NCBI GenBank assembly: GCA_000402295.1 | Contig: AQRW01000165.1 | Location: 1 to 22,983, forward strand | Direction: 5' to 3' | Source of the DNA: Candidatus Aerophobus profundus SCGC AAA252-L23 | GTDB taxonomy: Bacteria > Aerophobota > Aerophobia > Aerophobales > Aerophobaceae | DNA length: 22,983 bases | Shown: positions 15,945 to 22,817 of the stretch, in pieces | Layout of the letters: each line of letters starts with the position of its first letter | Position numbering within the stretch: position 1 is the stretch's first letter | Made by a program: the position numbers and the translations under genes | The notes under the pieces: model-generated | The model's input: only the letters and a program-made list of their open reading frames with translations | Told to the model about the DNA's origin: nothing | Database searches by the model: none

Positions 15945-17240
15945 TTATTTATAATAACCGGCTTGTTTCATTATCTCGTACACCTTAGCGGCAAGTTCAT
16001 CAAAAGCGTGTTGAGGAGTAAGATCTCCCATTACCGCCTTTTGAACTGCAAGGGTAAAATAATCTTGAATCTCTGCCCATTCCACGATTTTCCATCTATT
16101 GGAGTAGGAAGCCACTCTTAGTGATTCCAGAAAAGTCGAAATGTATTCCATTTTAAGAATCTCAGGGTCGCTTAAGGTAGATATTCTGACCGGGGTAGAT
16201 GCGGATCCGGGAGTGAGAGCCATTTCTTTTTCAATCTCAGGGGAAGCCAGGAATTGAATCAGTTCCCACCCAGCTTCTTTGTTTGTGCTTGACCAGGGGA
16301 TGGCCAAGGACCATCCGCCAATAGCCGCCGACATTTTCCCGCCCCGAGGATACGGTACCGGAAAATAACCAATTTTTCCTACTACCCTGGAAAGCTCGGG
16401 ATCATCCATCTTCCCCGCAAATACCGAGGGTTGAACGGCCATGGCAGTCAAGCCCTGAAGTGAGTTATTCAAAAGTTCATCCCAAAGTCGATTTTCGATC
16501 CCAGGAGGAGCGTACTTTTTCAGAGATACATAGTAATCCAACGCTTCCACTGACTTGGGTTCGTTGATGGTTGGGTTCATATCCTGGTCAAAAAGATCTC
16601 CTCCATTGCCCCAGATCCAGGGGAGAAGTTCTACCAGAGCAACAACCGTTCTAGCCGGTGAAAAGTCCCAGGCATAGACTCCAGCGTCTGGCTTGTTCAG
16701 TTTCTCTGCTGCTACCACAAACTCATCCCAATAGCGAGGGGTAAATACAAAGCCAGCTTGCTTAAACAAGTCTTTTCGATAGAAAATCATCCGGCAATCA
16801 GGCTGAAAAGGCAAGGCTACCAGATTTCCTTGAAATCGCCAATAATCCATGAGCTGGGCCGGATAGTCGTTGATGGGAAAATCAGTTTTCTCAACTAATG
16901 CGTCCAGATTTTCCAGCCACCCAGAACCGGCAAACTCTGCTAACCAGGGATTGTCAAAGCTAACTACATCATAAGTTCCCATGCCGGCAGCCATATCCGT
17001 AACCTGTTTTTCATGGATGGAATCAAAGGGAAGAGGCTCCCATATTACTTTTATTCCCGTGCGTTGTTCAAATTTGGGCAACATAGAGATGGCCGCATCA
17101 GCCCAGGCAGCATTTAGCGAAGTTATGGTAACCGTCACTCCCTTGTACGGTTTCTCCTGAGCACCCACCGCCAGACAACTCACTAACAAGGCAAAGATCA
17201 TTAACACAATTATACTTTTTAGCATCTTAAGGCATGTCAT
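15945..17240 (-). CDS. Extracellular solute-binding protein, family 1 (sugar type)
   Basis: 431 residues; the ATG at 17240 follows AAGGAGA. The signal peptide runs through LKMLKSIIVLMIFALLVSCLAVGA. LVSC could be read as a lipobox (Cys22), but a type I cut after AVGA is equally possible. The mature protein shows family-1 features: ITSLNAAWADAAISMLPKFEQRTGIKVIWEPLPFD is split over the N-lobe start, then YDVVSFDNPWLAEFAGSGWLENL, a LPFQPDCRMIFYRKDLF block, TPRYWDEFVVAAEKL and GGWSLAIPWSSTNKEAGWELIQFLASPE. It probably binds a sugar or oligosaccharide and feeds the two permeases downstream. First gene of operon 2, with a leader of about 200 bases. Confidence 0.9.
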   Translation of the reverse strand: MTCLKMLKSIIVLMIFALLVSCLAVGAQEKPYKGVTVTITSLNAAWADAAISMLPKFEQRTGIKVIWEPLPFDSIHEKQVTDMAAGMGTYDVVSFDNPWLAEFAGSGWLENLDALVEKTDFPINDYPAQLMDYWRFQGNLVALPFQPDCRMIFYRKDLFKQAGFVFTPRYWDEFVVAAEKLNKPDAGVYAWDFSPARTVVALVELLPWIWGNGGDLFDQDMNPTINEPKSVEALDYYVSLKKYAPPGIENRLWDELLNNSLQGLTAMAVQPSVFAGKMDDPELSRVVGKIGYFPVPYPRGGKMSAAIGGWSLAIPWSSTNKEAGWELIQFLASPEIEKEMALTPGSASTPVRISTLSDPEILKMEYISTFLESLRVASYSNRWKIVEWAEIQDYFTLAVQKAVMGDLTPQHAFDELAAKVYEIMKQAGYYK

Positions 17241-17379
17241 TTATGTCTCCTTTTTGGAAATTCTCTCTTACTTTTCCTCCGTTTCATTTATTTCCCGGGT
17301 GAGTATTCTTCATAAAAAAAAATCACCACTAACCTTCCATACTCTACTTGATCCTACATCAAATAACCTAACTGATCCA

Positions 17380-17390
17380 TCACCTCCTTT
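17380..17390 (-). promoter_or_regulatory. Extended ribosome-binding-like block in the leader of transporter operon 2
   Basis: AAAGGAGGTGA on the minus strand, about 140 bases before the binding-protein ATG and about 55 bases after the predicted transcription start, the same offset as in operon 1. The nearest ATG is only two bases past GGAGG and opens an eight-codon frame, so a leader peptide is doubtful. Confidence 0.45.
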
Positions 17391-17447
17391 TCGACTAAAC
17401 TAAAATCAGCTCCTGCAATCTCCTCGGTGAGTAAAGTAAGCAAGCTT

Positions 17448-17476
17448 ATTCTATCTGATTTATTCTTTCCTGTCAA
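17448..17476 (-). promoter_or_regulatory. Sigma-70-type promoter for transporter operon 2
   Basis: On the minus strand a perfect TTGACA (17471-17476), a 17-base spacer and TAGAAT (17448-17453). Predicts a leader of about 200 bases before the binding-protein start. Confidence 0.75.
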
Positions 17477-17562
17477 TTTCCCGCGCTGGATTACATAGTT
17501 AGAGACCTCTAGTCAAATGATTTGACATGTTCTCTAAGAGGCTGGTGAAAAAGTGGTTTCTT

Positions 17563-17621
17563 GTAGAGGTTTCATTTATGAAACACGCTTCATTAACTGG
17601 TTCGATAAATCGAACCGCTAC
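17563..17621. repeat. REP/BIME-like paired-hairpin element A
   Basis: GTAG (17563-17566), palindrome GTTTCAT-TT-ATGAAAC (17569-17584), a 14-base linker, palindrome GGTTCGAT-AA-ATCGAACC (17599-17616), then CTAC (17618-17621). The outer match extends to TTGTAG/CTACAA. GTAG at the foot of a hairpin is the mark recognised by REP-associated transposases in enterobacteria. Confidence 0.65.
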
Positions 17622-17668
17622 AATATTTGGGTTTTCCACTAGTCTCCTGGATAGGCAAAGACGTTTAA

Positions 17669-17722
17669 GTAGCCGCAAGTTTTAACTTGCACAAATAAAC
17701 GCAACCTAAAGGTTGCGGCTAC
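17669..17722. repeat. REP/BIME-like paired-hairpin element B
   Basis: A 10-bp outer inverted repeat (GTAGCCGCAA at 17669-17678, TTGCGGCTAC at 17713-17722) encloses palindromes GCAAGTT-TT-AACTTGC (17675-17690) and GCAACCT-AA-AGGTTGC (17701-17716), separated by ACAAATAAAC. The reverse complement of this layout recurs at the right edge of the window. Confidence 0.7.
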
Positions 17723-17729
17723 CAACTCT

Positions 17730-17750
17730 AAAAAGACCAAAAAGTTTTGG
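17730..17750 (-). terminator. Terminator-like hairpin after the GPP34 gene
   Basis: On the minus strand CCAAAA-CT-TTTTGG (17737-17750) followed by TCTTTTTAG. The stem is AT-rich and the loop is only two bases, so the efficiency is uncertain. It lies 12 bases past the GPP34 stop. Confidence 0.4.
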
Positions 17751-17761
17751 CAATGCTGAAT

Positions 17762-18403
17762 TCATAAATAGGGTGGGGTCATAGCAATGGCTTGGGTGAT
17801 TGAGTCAACAATCCTGGAAAGAGTTTGACCTATAAGGTCCATTCTGGCAATTTGTTCTATCCGTTTTTGAACATTATCTATTTCCTCACGACTAAAGATT
17901 TCATCAACAAGATAGCAAGTCTTAATTAAACTTATTAAAACGATGTCATCAGGATCGGGAATGATATCACTGAGGACTACCTCGCGAACACGAGTTTTAA
18001 CCTCTTTTTCTTCTTTGTCGTCCTGAATAGGATAACGTCTGTGGGCAAAAACCCACAGGATTTTATGTTCCTCCTTTCTTAATATCCCCTTTTGTATGAG
18101 ACGGTCTAACAATTTCTCTTCAATATTCCTGCTGTATTGGCTGAGAGTAATAATCCAATAGGCTACGGTTTTCACCGTAGAAGACTGAGCCATCTTCGTT
18201 AAAATATCGTTGAGTATGTCATCCTCTAGTGGTGATGTATTAATGACCATAAGATTTTCCAGGTCAGTGTCGATCTTCTTCATGAGAGCCAAATCCATAA
18301 GTATTGCTCCGATAAAGCCATATTTAATCGGAGTCCTATCAATGATAACCCCTTTTTTGTCATCCAACGCTAACAATAATAACTCCTCGGCTAGACTTAG
18401 CAT
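17762..18403 (-). CDS. GPP34 (GOLPH3-like) family protein
   Basis: 213 residues; the ATG follows AGGAGGAGACA. The opening LSLAEELLLLALDDKKG is the hallmark of the GPP34 family, followed by an all-helical pattern: GAILMDLALMKKI (32-44), LEDDILNDIL (58-67), a central IEEKLLDRLIQKGILRKEE (93-111), the WVFAHRRYPIQDD turn (116-128), and a C-terminal LISLIKTCYLVDEIF helix pair. Eukaryotic GOLPH3 binds PI4P on the Golgi through basic residues. Bacterial members are known, mostly in actinomycetes and scattered elsewhere, and their function is not settled. Length matches bacterial members. It has no membrane segment or signal peptide, so it is cytoplasmic, perhaps membrane-peripheral. It lies 79 bases downstream of a cupin gene on the same strand. 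Confidence 0.8.
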   Translation of the reverse strand: MLSLAEELLLLALDDKKGVIIDRTPIKYGFIGAILMDLALMKKIDTDLENLMVINTSPLEDDILNDILTKMAQSSTVKTVAYWIITLSQYSRNIEEKLLDRLIQKGILRKEEHKILWVFAHRRYPIQDDKEEKEVKTRVREVVLSDIIPDPDDIVLISLIKTCYLVDEIFSREEIDNVQKRIEQIARMDLIGQTLSRIVDSITQAIAMTPPYL

Positions 18404-18482
18404 TGTCTCCTCCTATGAATTATTTACAAAACTACTCTTTGTCCGTTTTTCTCCTCTTTATCTTGACCTTGACAAATCTAAT

Positions 18483-18830
18483 TTACTTCTTGATATGATC
18501 TTCGCATCCGTTGGGGATGACACAGATAAAACCAAGAGGCTCTTTCTCAAAGTTAAAAAACTGATGCGGCTCGTTAGGAAAAATGAGTATGGCGTCGCCA
18601 ACTTTAACTTTGTATTCTTTTTCTCCGCTCTTAATGATACCTTCCCCTTTTATTACAAAGACTTCGTGCTCAAAGGGATGTGCTTCCGAGCCACTCTTGC
18701 TTTCCCGGCTAACCTCGAAATATCTCATTTCAAAGGTAGGAGTTCCGATTTCTTTAGGTAACAACCACTTAACCAATTTACCGTGAAGAGTTCTTAGTTC
18801 TTCTGCATCATTGACATTGATCACATACAT
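18483..18830 (-). CDS. Small cupin-domain protein
   Basis: 115 residues; the ATG follows GGAGGAAAG. A single cupin_2 barrel. Motif 1 is HPFEHEVFVIKGEG (51-64), with probable metal ligands His51, His55 or Glu56; the usual His two positions before His51 is Glu49. Motif 2 is GDAILIFPNEPHQFFN (78-93), with His89. Such proteins bind a metal and either isomerise or bind small sugars or acids, or act as effector-sensing domains; the role here is not determinable. No signal peptide. It is upstream of the GPP34 gene in the same direction and may share its transcript. Divergent from the secreted protein gene at 19224. Confidence 0.85.
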   Translation of the reverse strand: MYVINVNDAEELRTLHGKLVKWLLPKEIGTPTFEMRYFEVSRESKSGSEAHPFEHEVFVIKGEGIIKSGEKEYKVKVGDAILIFPNEPHQFFNFEKEPLGFICVIPNGCEDHIKK

Positions 18831-19020
18831 TCTGCTTTCCTCCGTTCAATCTTTCACTAAACCTACTAAAAATATGAATTCTCTTTCAGTTATATACTAA
18901 CTTAATAAAACCTAACTGACTAATGTCTTAAGTCGTACACCCGGGAACCTCACATCTAAATTTACCAAAACCCATTACTTATAATAGCTATTCTTTTCAA
19001 CTTAAGCAAGTAGGTTTAAT

Positions 19021-19048
19021 TTGACAAGATGGAATATATTCCGATAAT
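19021..19048 (+). promoter_or_regulatory. Sigma-70-type promoter with palindromic spacer for the 19224 gene
   Basis: Perfect TTGACA (19021-19026), a 16-base spacer and GATAAT (19043-19048). The spacer contains a perfect dyad GGAATATATTCC (19031-19042), placed where a repressor would block RNA polymerase. Confidence 0.65.
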
Positions 19049-19088
19049 TAGGAAAGATAAACCATAGGAAGAATAGCAATCTGTTTGG

Positions 19089-19145
19089 GTAGGGGAGACT
19101 TTAGTCTCCCTTGTTCTTTTTCTGGGCGACTGAACTCGCTCCTAC
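19089..19145. repeat. REP/BIME-like paired-hairpin element C
   Basis: GTAG (19089-19092), palindrome GGGAGACT-TT-AGTCTCCC (19093-19110), a 13-base linker, a second hairpin GGGCGA/TCGCTC with one G-U pair (19124-19141), then CTAC (19142-19145). Same architecture as elements A and B, with unrelated stem sequences. Confidence 0.6.
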
Positions 19146-19223
19146 ACAGTGGTTTGGGTAAAGCGAGGCAAGTTAATTTCGCCAAAATACCTAACAATAT
19201 TTTGATAAACAAAGGAGATAACC

Positions 19224-19829
19224 ATGGTGAAAAAGTTGGTGGTTAGTATGCTGGCAGTGATGCTGGTGACAGGGGCAGTATATGCGGATGAGATTACCGA
19301 TCAAATTGACCTGGCCAAGGAATTTTATCAAGAGGAAAGATACTCCGAGGCTATAGAGGAATTTCAATTTGCTATTGTCCAAATCCAACAGTTGCAGTTT
19401 GAACAGTTAAAAAAAGTCTTTCCCCAGCCTCTTAAGGGATGGGAAGCTGATGAACCCGAAGGGACAGCCGCCGGCATGAGTTTCCTGGGAGGAGGAATTG
19501 CTATAAGTAGAGATTACTATAGAGAAGAAACTGATGAATCAGTGGATATTCAAATTATGGCCAATTCACCTCTCTTGCAATCAATAATGATGTTTATCCA
19601 GAATCCGGCTCTTCTGGCGGCACAGCCCGGGAGCAAAATGATTAGAATCCATGGAAAGAAGGCGATATTGAAATTTTCCTCACAGGACAAGAAAGGTGAG
19701 CTTTCCTTCGTGGTAGGAACCAAAACCCTGGTTACCGTTAGTGGAAACGAAATAACCGATGCCTCGGTAATGGTCCAGTATGCAGAAAATATAAATGTAG
19801 ATTTAATTAAAAAAATAGTGGGAGAATAA
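19224..19829 (+). CDS. Secreted protein of unknown function with TPR-like N-terminus
   Basis: 201 residues; the ATG follows AAAGGAGATAACC. The signal peptide MVKKLVVSMLAVMLVTGAVYA is cut most likely before DEITD. The mature protein begins with a helical, TPR-like segment (IDLAKEFYQEERYSEAIEEFQFAIVQIQQ, read in parts at residues 28-56), then KVFPQPLKGWEADEPEG, a Gly-rich MSFLGGGIAISRDYY strand, and an alpha/beta region to the end (IHGKKAILKFSS, LVTVSGNEI). I recall similar secreted proteins in proteobacteria, but not a named function. It is transcribed alone, from the promoter at 19021, and converges on the third sugar operon. Confidence 0.8.
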   Translation: MVKKLVVSMLAVMLVTGAVYADEITDQIDLAKEFYQEERYSEAIEEFQFAIVQIQQLQFEQLKKVFPQPLKGWEADEPEGTAAGMSFLGGGIAISRDYYREETDESVDIQIMANSPLLQSIMMFIQNPALLAAQPGSKMIRIHGKKAILKFSSQDKKGELSFVVGTKTLVTVSGNEITDASVMVQYAENINVDLIKKIVGE

Positions 19830-19889
19830 GTCCTAACTTAACTAAATATTATGGCTAAGGTATCTTCCTGGTCATCTGAGCTTCGAAAT

Positions 19890-20879
19890 TTATCTTCTGA
19901 ACCTATCCAAAACTACCGCTATGATAATAAGTAATCCGATAAAAACCTGTTGATAAAAAGGAGAGACGTTGAGCAAGTTGAGCCCGTTTCTCAGTACTCC
20001 CAGGAACAGAGAGCCAATAACCGTTCCAACAATCCCACCTCTTCCTCCAAACAAACTGGTGCCGCCAATAATAACCGCCGCAATCACGTCCAGTTCCCAC
20101 CCTGTTCCCGCTATTGGTTGTCCTGAATTAACTCGGGAGGCTAAAATCAGACCAGATATTCCGGCAGTAAAACTACAGATACTGAAGACTATAATTCGGT
20201 AGAGATCTACCGGAATTCCGGAAAGACGAGCAGCTTCCCGGTTCCCTCCAATGGCATATATATATCTTCCAAAGGTAGTTTGGGAGAGAACGAAGTAACC
20301 TATCAGTACTACTCCCAGGTATATAATTACCGGTACTGGAACCGGACCGATCATTCCTCCTCCAATATATCTAAAGGAAGGATTCAAACCACTAATTGGG
20401 TATCCACCGGAGTAGATAAAACTTAATCCTCGGGCAATGGAAAGCATCCCCAAAGTCACCACAAAGGAGTGAACCTTGGTCTTGGTTATTATTATGCCCA
20501 TACTAACCCCTAACAAAAGAGCTACAACAAGCGGTATCAAAACGGCAACTGAAGTACCGTATCCACTATTAACCTGTAATCCAGCCGCTATTACTCCAGT
20601 CAAGGCTACCATAGATCCCACCGAAAGGTCAATTTCAGCACTGAGTATCACAAAGGTCATCCCTATGGCAATGATGCCGATCATTGATACCTGGCGGACA
20701 ATATTAAATATGTTTCGGGGACTAACAAAAACTGGGGTGAGGATGGTCATTACCAGGCAGGTAAGAAAAAAGGCGATAAAAATACCATATTTTTTTAGTC
20801 CAATATTTAAGATACGGGGTATCCTCATCCCTATATTTCTTGTGGTTAACTCTGTAGCCACTCTCGGTTCTACTCCCAA
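19890..20879 (-). CDS. CUT2 sugar ABC transporter permease, RbsC type
   Basis: 329 residues from the TTG at 20879, which has AGGAG eight bases upstream; an in-frame TTG at 20903 has no ribosome-binding site and abuts a hairpin. Typical BPD_transp_2 permease: MTILTPVFVSPRNIFNI early, AIGMTFVILSAEIDLSVGSM (the conserved D-L-S-V-G block), TLGMLSIARGLSFIYSGG, the GRYIYAIGGNREAARLSGI cytoplasmic loop and the strongly conserved ELDVIAAVIIGGTSLFGGRG near the C-terminus. About ten membrane segments. Homodimeric permease for a monosaccharide or related ligand. Last gene of operon 3 (ATPase, binding protein, permease). Confidence 0.9.
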   Translation of the reverse strand: MGVEPRVATELTTRNIGMRIPRILNIGLKKYGIFIAFFLTCLVMTILTPVFVSPRNIFNIVRQVSMIGIIAIGMTFVILSAEIDLSVGSMVALTGVIAAGLQVNSGYGTSVAVLIPLVVALLLGVSMGIIITKTKVHSFVVTLGMLSIARGLSFIYSGGYPISGLNPSFRYIGGGMIGPVPVPVIIYLGVVLIGYFVLSQTTFGRYIYAIGGNREAARLSGIPVDLYRIIVFSICSFTAGISGLILASRVNSGQPIAGTGWELDVIAAVIIGGTSLFGGRGGIVGTVIGSLFLGVLRNGLNLLNVSPFYQQVFIGLLIIIAVVLDRFRR

Positions 20880-20910
20880 GTAACTCACTCCTAAAGAATT
20901 CAAAAGCTCA

Positions 20911-20935
20911 GGAGAGGAGACACTGTCTCCTCTCC
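20911..20935 (-). promoter_or_regulatory. Intercistronic hairpin between binding-protein and permease genes
   Basis: GGAGAGGAGACA (20911-20922), one central base, then the exact reverse complement (20924-20935). On the transcribed strand it is followed by GAGCTTTTGAATTCTTT, a broken T tract, so partial termination is possible. Same location as the hairpins in operons 1 and 2. Confidence 0.75.
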
Positions 20936-20962
20936 CTTAATCTACTGCTACAGCATTAGCTC

Positions 20963-21928
20963 TTATTTCTTGATTTCGCCATATTTTTCCGCCATCTCCA
21001 GGTTAGCCTCAGTCACCAGAGTAGGAAGTACATAAATCTCGTGTTTTGGCGGTTTTTCCCCTGTTCTTATATAGTTCACCAAATATCTCATGGCTTCTCG
21101 GACTTGGTTCCCCGGATGTTGTTCAATTGTGGCATCGATTCTACCTTCCTGAATGGCTTCCAGAGTATCCGGAATGGCATCAAAAGATACCAGGATTACA
21201 TCTCCGAGGTTGTAGCCCGCTGATTCGATGGCTTCAACAGCACCCATCATCATATCATCATTATGAGCCCATACTGCATCAAAGTCTGGATGGGCAGTAA
21301 TAGCATTTTCCATCACACTCATTCCAGTTTCCCGAACAAACTGGCCGGTTTGGCTAAATACTATGGGCATCTGGGGGAAATCTTTAACTATCTCATGGAA
21401 CCCGCCTCCTCTATCAATGGCCGGAGAAGATCCGGGGGTCCCTTGGAGTTCAATAATTTTTCCTTTTCCATTTAGTCTTCCAATAGTATAAACAGCCGCT
21501 ATCCTACCTCCCTCTACATTGTCAGCTCCTACGTGAACCAAGAAGGGAGCTCCCTCTATTCTGCGATCAAAAGTAGCACAAGGGATACCGTCCTTATCGA
21601 GTTTTTCCAATCCGGGAATCAGCGCCTTAACATTAATGGGGGATATGAGGACTCCGTCCACTCCCTTAACAATCATATCCTCGATGTCGGAAGTCTGTTT
21701 GGATACATCGTTCAGCCCATCGTAGACAACCACCTTGACACCTAATTTCTTGGCTTCATCTAAGGCAACGTCTTTAGTGAAAACAAACCAGGTGAAGGCC
21801 AGACCGGGCACGGAAAAACCGATGGTTATATCTTTGTCTTTAGCCAAAGTCCCAGTCGAAAACCCAAACAAAGAAACAATTAGCACCGCAGTTAGTAAAA
21901 CCATTAAAATGCGCTTCTTTTTGTACAT
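20963..21928 (-). CDS. Sugar-binding protein, RbsB/Peripla_BP_4 type
   Basis: 321 residues from the second ATG of the ATG-ATG pair at 21931/21928, which has AAAGGAGG at normal spacing; an earlier ATG at 21952 would place that site inside the coding sequence. The signal peptide (MYKKKRILMVLLTAVLIVSLFGFSTGTLA) has no lipobox Cys, so the protein is periplasmic. The mature part shows the ribose-binding-protein fold: DITIGFSVPGLAFTWF, GVKVVVYDGLNDVSKQ, IEDMIVKGVDGVLISPIN, PCATFDRRIEGAPFLVHVGADN and DAVWAHNDDMMMGAVEAIESAG. An Arg pair in TFDRR and Asp in HNDDM are at usual ligand-contact sites, suggesting a pyranose or furanose sugar. Middle gene of operon 3. Confidence 0.9.
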   Translation of the reverse strand: MYKKKRILMVLLTAVLIVSLFGFSTGTLAKDKDITIGFSVPGLAFTWFVFTKDVALDEAKKLGVKVVVYDGLNDVSKQTSDIEDMIVKGVDGVLISPINVKALIPGLEKLDKDGIPCATFDRRIEGAPFLVHVGADNVEGGRIAAVYTIGRLNGKGKIIELQGTPGSSPAIDRGGGFHEIVKDFPQMPIVFSQTGQFVRETGMSVMENAITAHPDFDAVWAHNDDMMMGAVEAIESAGYNLGDVILVSFDAIPDTLEAIQEGRIDATIEQHPGNQVREAMRYLVNYIRTGEKPPKHEIYVLPTLVTEANLEMAEKYGEIKK

Positions 21929-21986
21929 CATTGCCTCCTTTTTTTCTCCCATATCCTTTTGATCCTGGTAACAAAATAGTATTCTC

Positions 21987-21997
21987 TCACCTCCTTT
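21987..21997 (-). promoter_or_regulatory. Extended ribosome-binding-like block between ATPase and binding-protein genes
   Basis: AAAGGAGGTGA on the minus strand, right after the ATPase stop and about 58 bases before the binding-protein start, which has its own AAAGGAGG. No start codon at usable spacing was found. Same 11-mer as at 9749 and 17380. Confidence 0.45.
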
Positions 21998-22005
21998 TTT
22001 TATTT

Positions 22006-22788
22006 TTATCCTCCTACCATAAGCCTTATCACCTCGTCGATGGTGATGTTTTCGATTTTCTCATCTCCTACTTTCTCTCCTCGATTCAAAACTACAACTC
22101 TATCTACCACCGAAAATACTTCCTGGAGATTATGACTAATAAAAATGAAAGACGGACCCTCTCTCTTTAACCGTTGCATAAGTTCCAAAACCTTACTTCT
22201 CTCTTTGACTGAGATATTAGCAGTAGGCTCGTCCATTATGATGACTTTGGGTCTTAGATACACTGTCTTGCCGATGGCTACAGCCTGTCTCTGTCCTCCA
22301 GATAGATTCTCTACCGGTGTTTTGACAGATCCAACTACAATTTCCAGGCTTTTCATTACTTCCTTGGCTTTTTGCCACATCTTCTTTTTGTCAATCATTC
22401 GTAAAAGTTTACCCAGTCCGCTACGTTTGAACTCTCGTCCCAGGAATAGATTTGCTGCTATATCCAAGTTCTCTGCCAGAGCCAGATCCTGGTAAACAGT
22501 TTCAATACCTATTTCTTTAGCTTCTTTAGGATTATTGATTTCTACTTTTTTTCCCTCAAAATAGATTGTTCCTTCGGTGGCCGGATGAGCTCCCGAGAGA
22601 ATCTTTATTAAGGTTGACTTTCCCGCTCCATTATCTCCAACTAATCCAACAATCTCATCATACTCCAAATGAAAATCCACCCCTTGTAAGGCGGTTACCC
22701 CATCAAAACGCTTAACAATATTTTCCATTTTAATCAAAATACCTTGTTTCCTGTCAACTTTTATCTTCTCCATTTTTATATTATCCAT
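22006..22788 (-). CDS. Sugar ABC transporter ATPase, single-domain (FrcA-like)
   Basis: 260 residues from the ATG at 22788; ATG codons at 22773 and 22728 are alternatives because no start has a strong ribosome-binding site. One complete nucleotide-binding domain: Walker A GDNGAGKST (51-59), Q-loop VYQDL (98-102), signature LSGGQ (162-166), Walker B VIIMDEP (182-188) and switch His219 in ISHN. Ribose-type (RbsA) ATPases usually carry two such domains (about 500 residues); this one has a single domain, as in the Sinorhizobium fructose ATPase FrcA, and would work as a homodimer. The frame ends normally, and the binding-protein gene follows directly, so it does not look truncated. First gene of operon 3, after a near-consensus promoter. 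Confidence 0.9.
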   Translation of the reverse strand: MDNIKMEKIKVDRKQGILIKMENIVKRFDGVTALQGVDFHLEYDEIVGLVGDNGAGKSTLIKILSGAHPATEGTIYFEGKKVEINNPKEAKEIGIETVYQDLALAENLDIAANLFLGREFKRSGLGKLLRMIDKKKMWQKAKEVMKSLEIVVGSVKTPVENLSGGQRQAVAIGKTVYLRPKVIIMDEPTANISVKERSKVLELMQRLKREGPSFIFISHNLQEVFSVVDRVVVLNRGEKVGDEKIENITIDEVIRLMVGG

Positions 22789-22817
22789 AACTTATAATAC
22801 TTGTCCACCGTAAGCTC

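Larger units (their letters stand above)
17241..17761. other. 520-bp spacer: operon 2 leader and paired-hairpin repeats
   Basis: The left half is the leader and promoter of operon 2. The right half (17540-17750) holds two GTAG...CTAC paired-hairpin elements and a terminator-like structure for the GPP34 gene. No coding region is supported. Confidence 0.6.
18831..19223. other. 390-bp divergent spacer
   Basis: Separates the cupin gene (-) from the secreted-protein gene (+). It holds a near-consensus + strand promoter at 19021-19048, paired-hairpin element C at 19089-19145 inside the predicted leader, and the AAAGGAG ribosome-binding site at about 19212. No coding region and no clear minus-strand promoter were seen. 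Confidence 0.55.

Noticed and set aside
17281..17340. Terminator/attenuator in the operon 2 leader (GGTGA...TCACC around a T tract)
   Set aside because: The T run lies inside the loop rather than after the stem, and the stem is only five pairs.
17425..17440. GGTGAGTAAAGTAAGC resembling GGTGAGTAAAATAAGC near 12474
   Set aside because: A single 16-base similarity with one mismatch and unrelated flanks; likely chance.
17541..17722. CRISPR-like array
   Set aside because: The palindromes differ in sequence from one another, and spacing and number do not fit repeats with uniform spacers.
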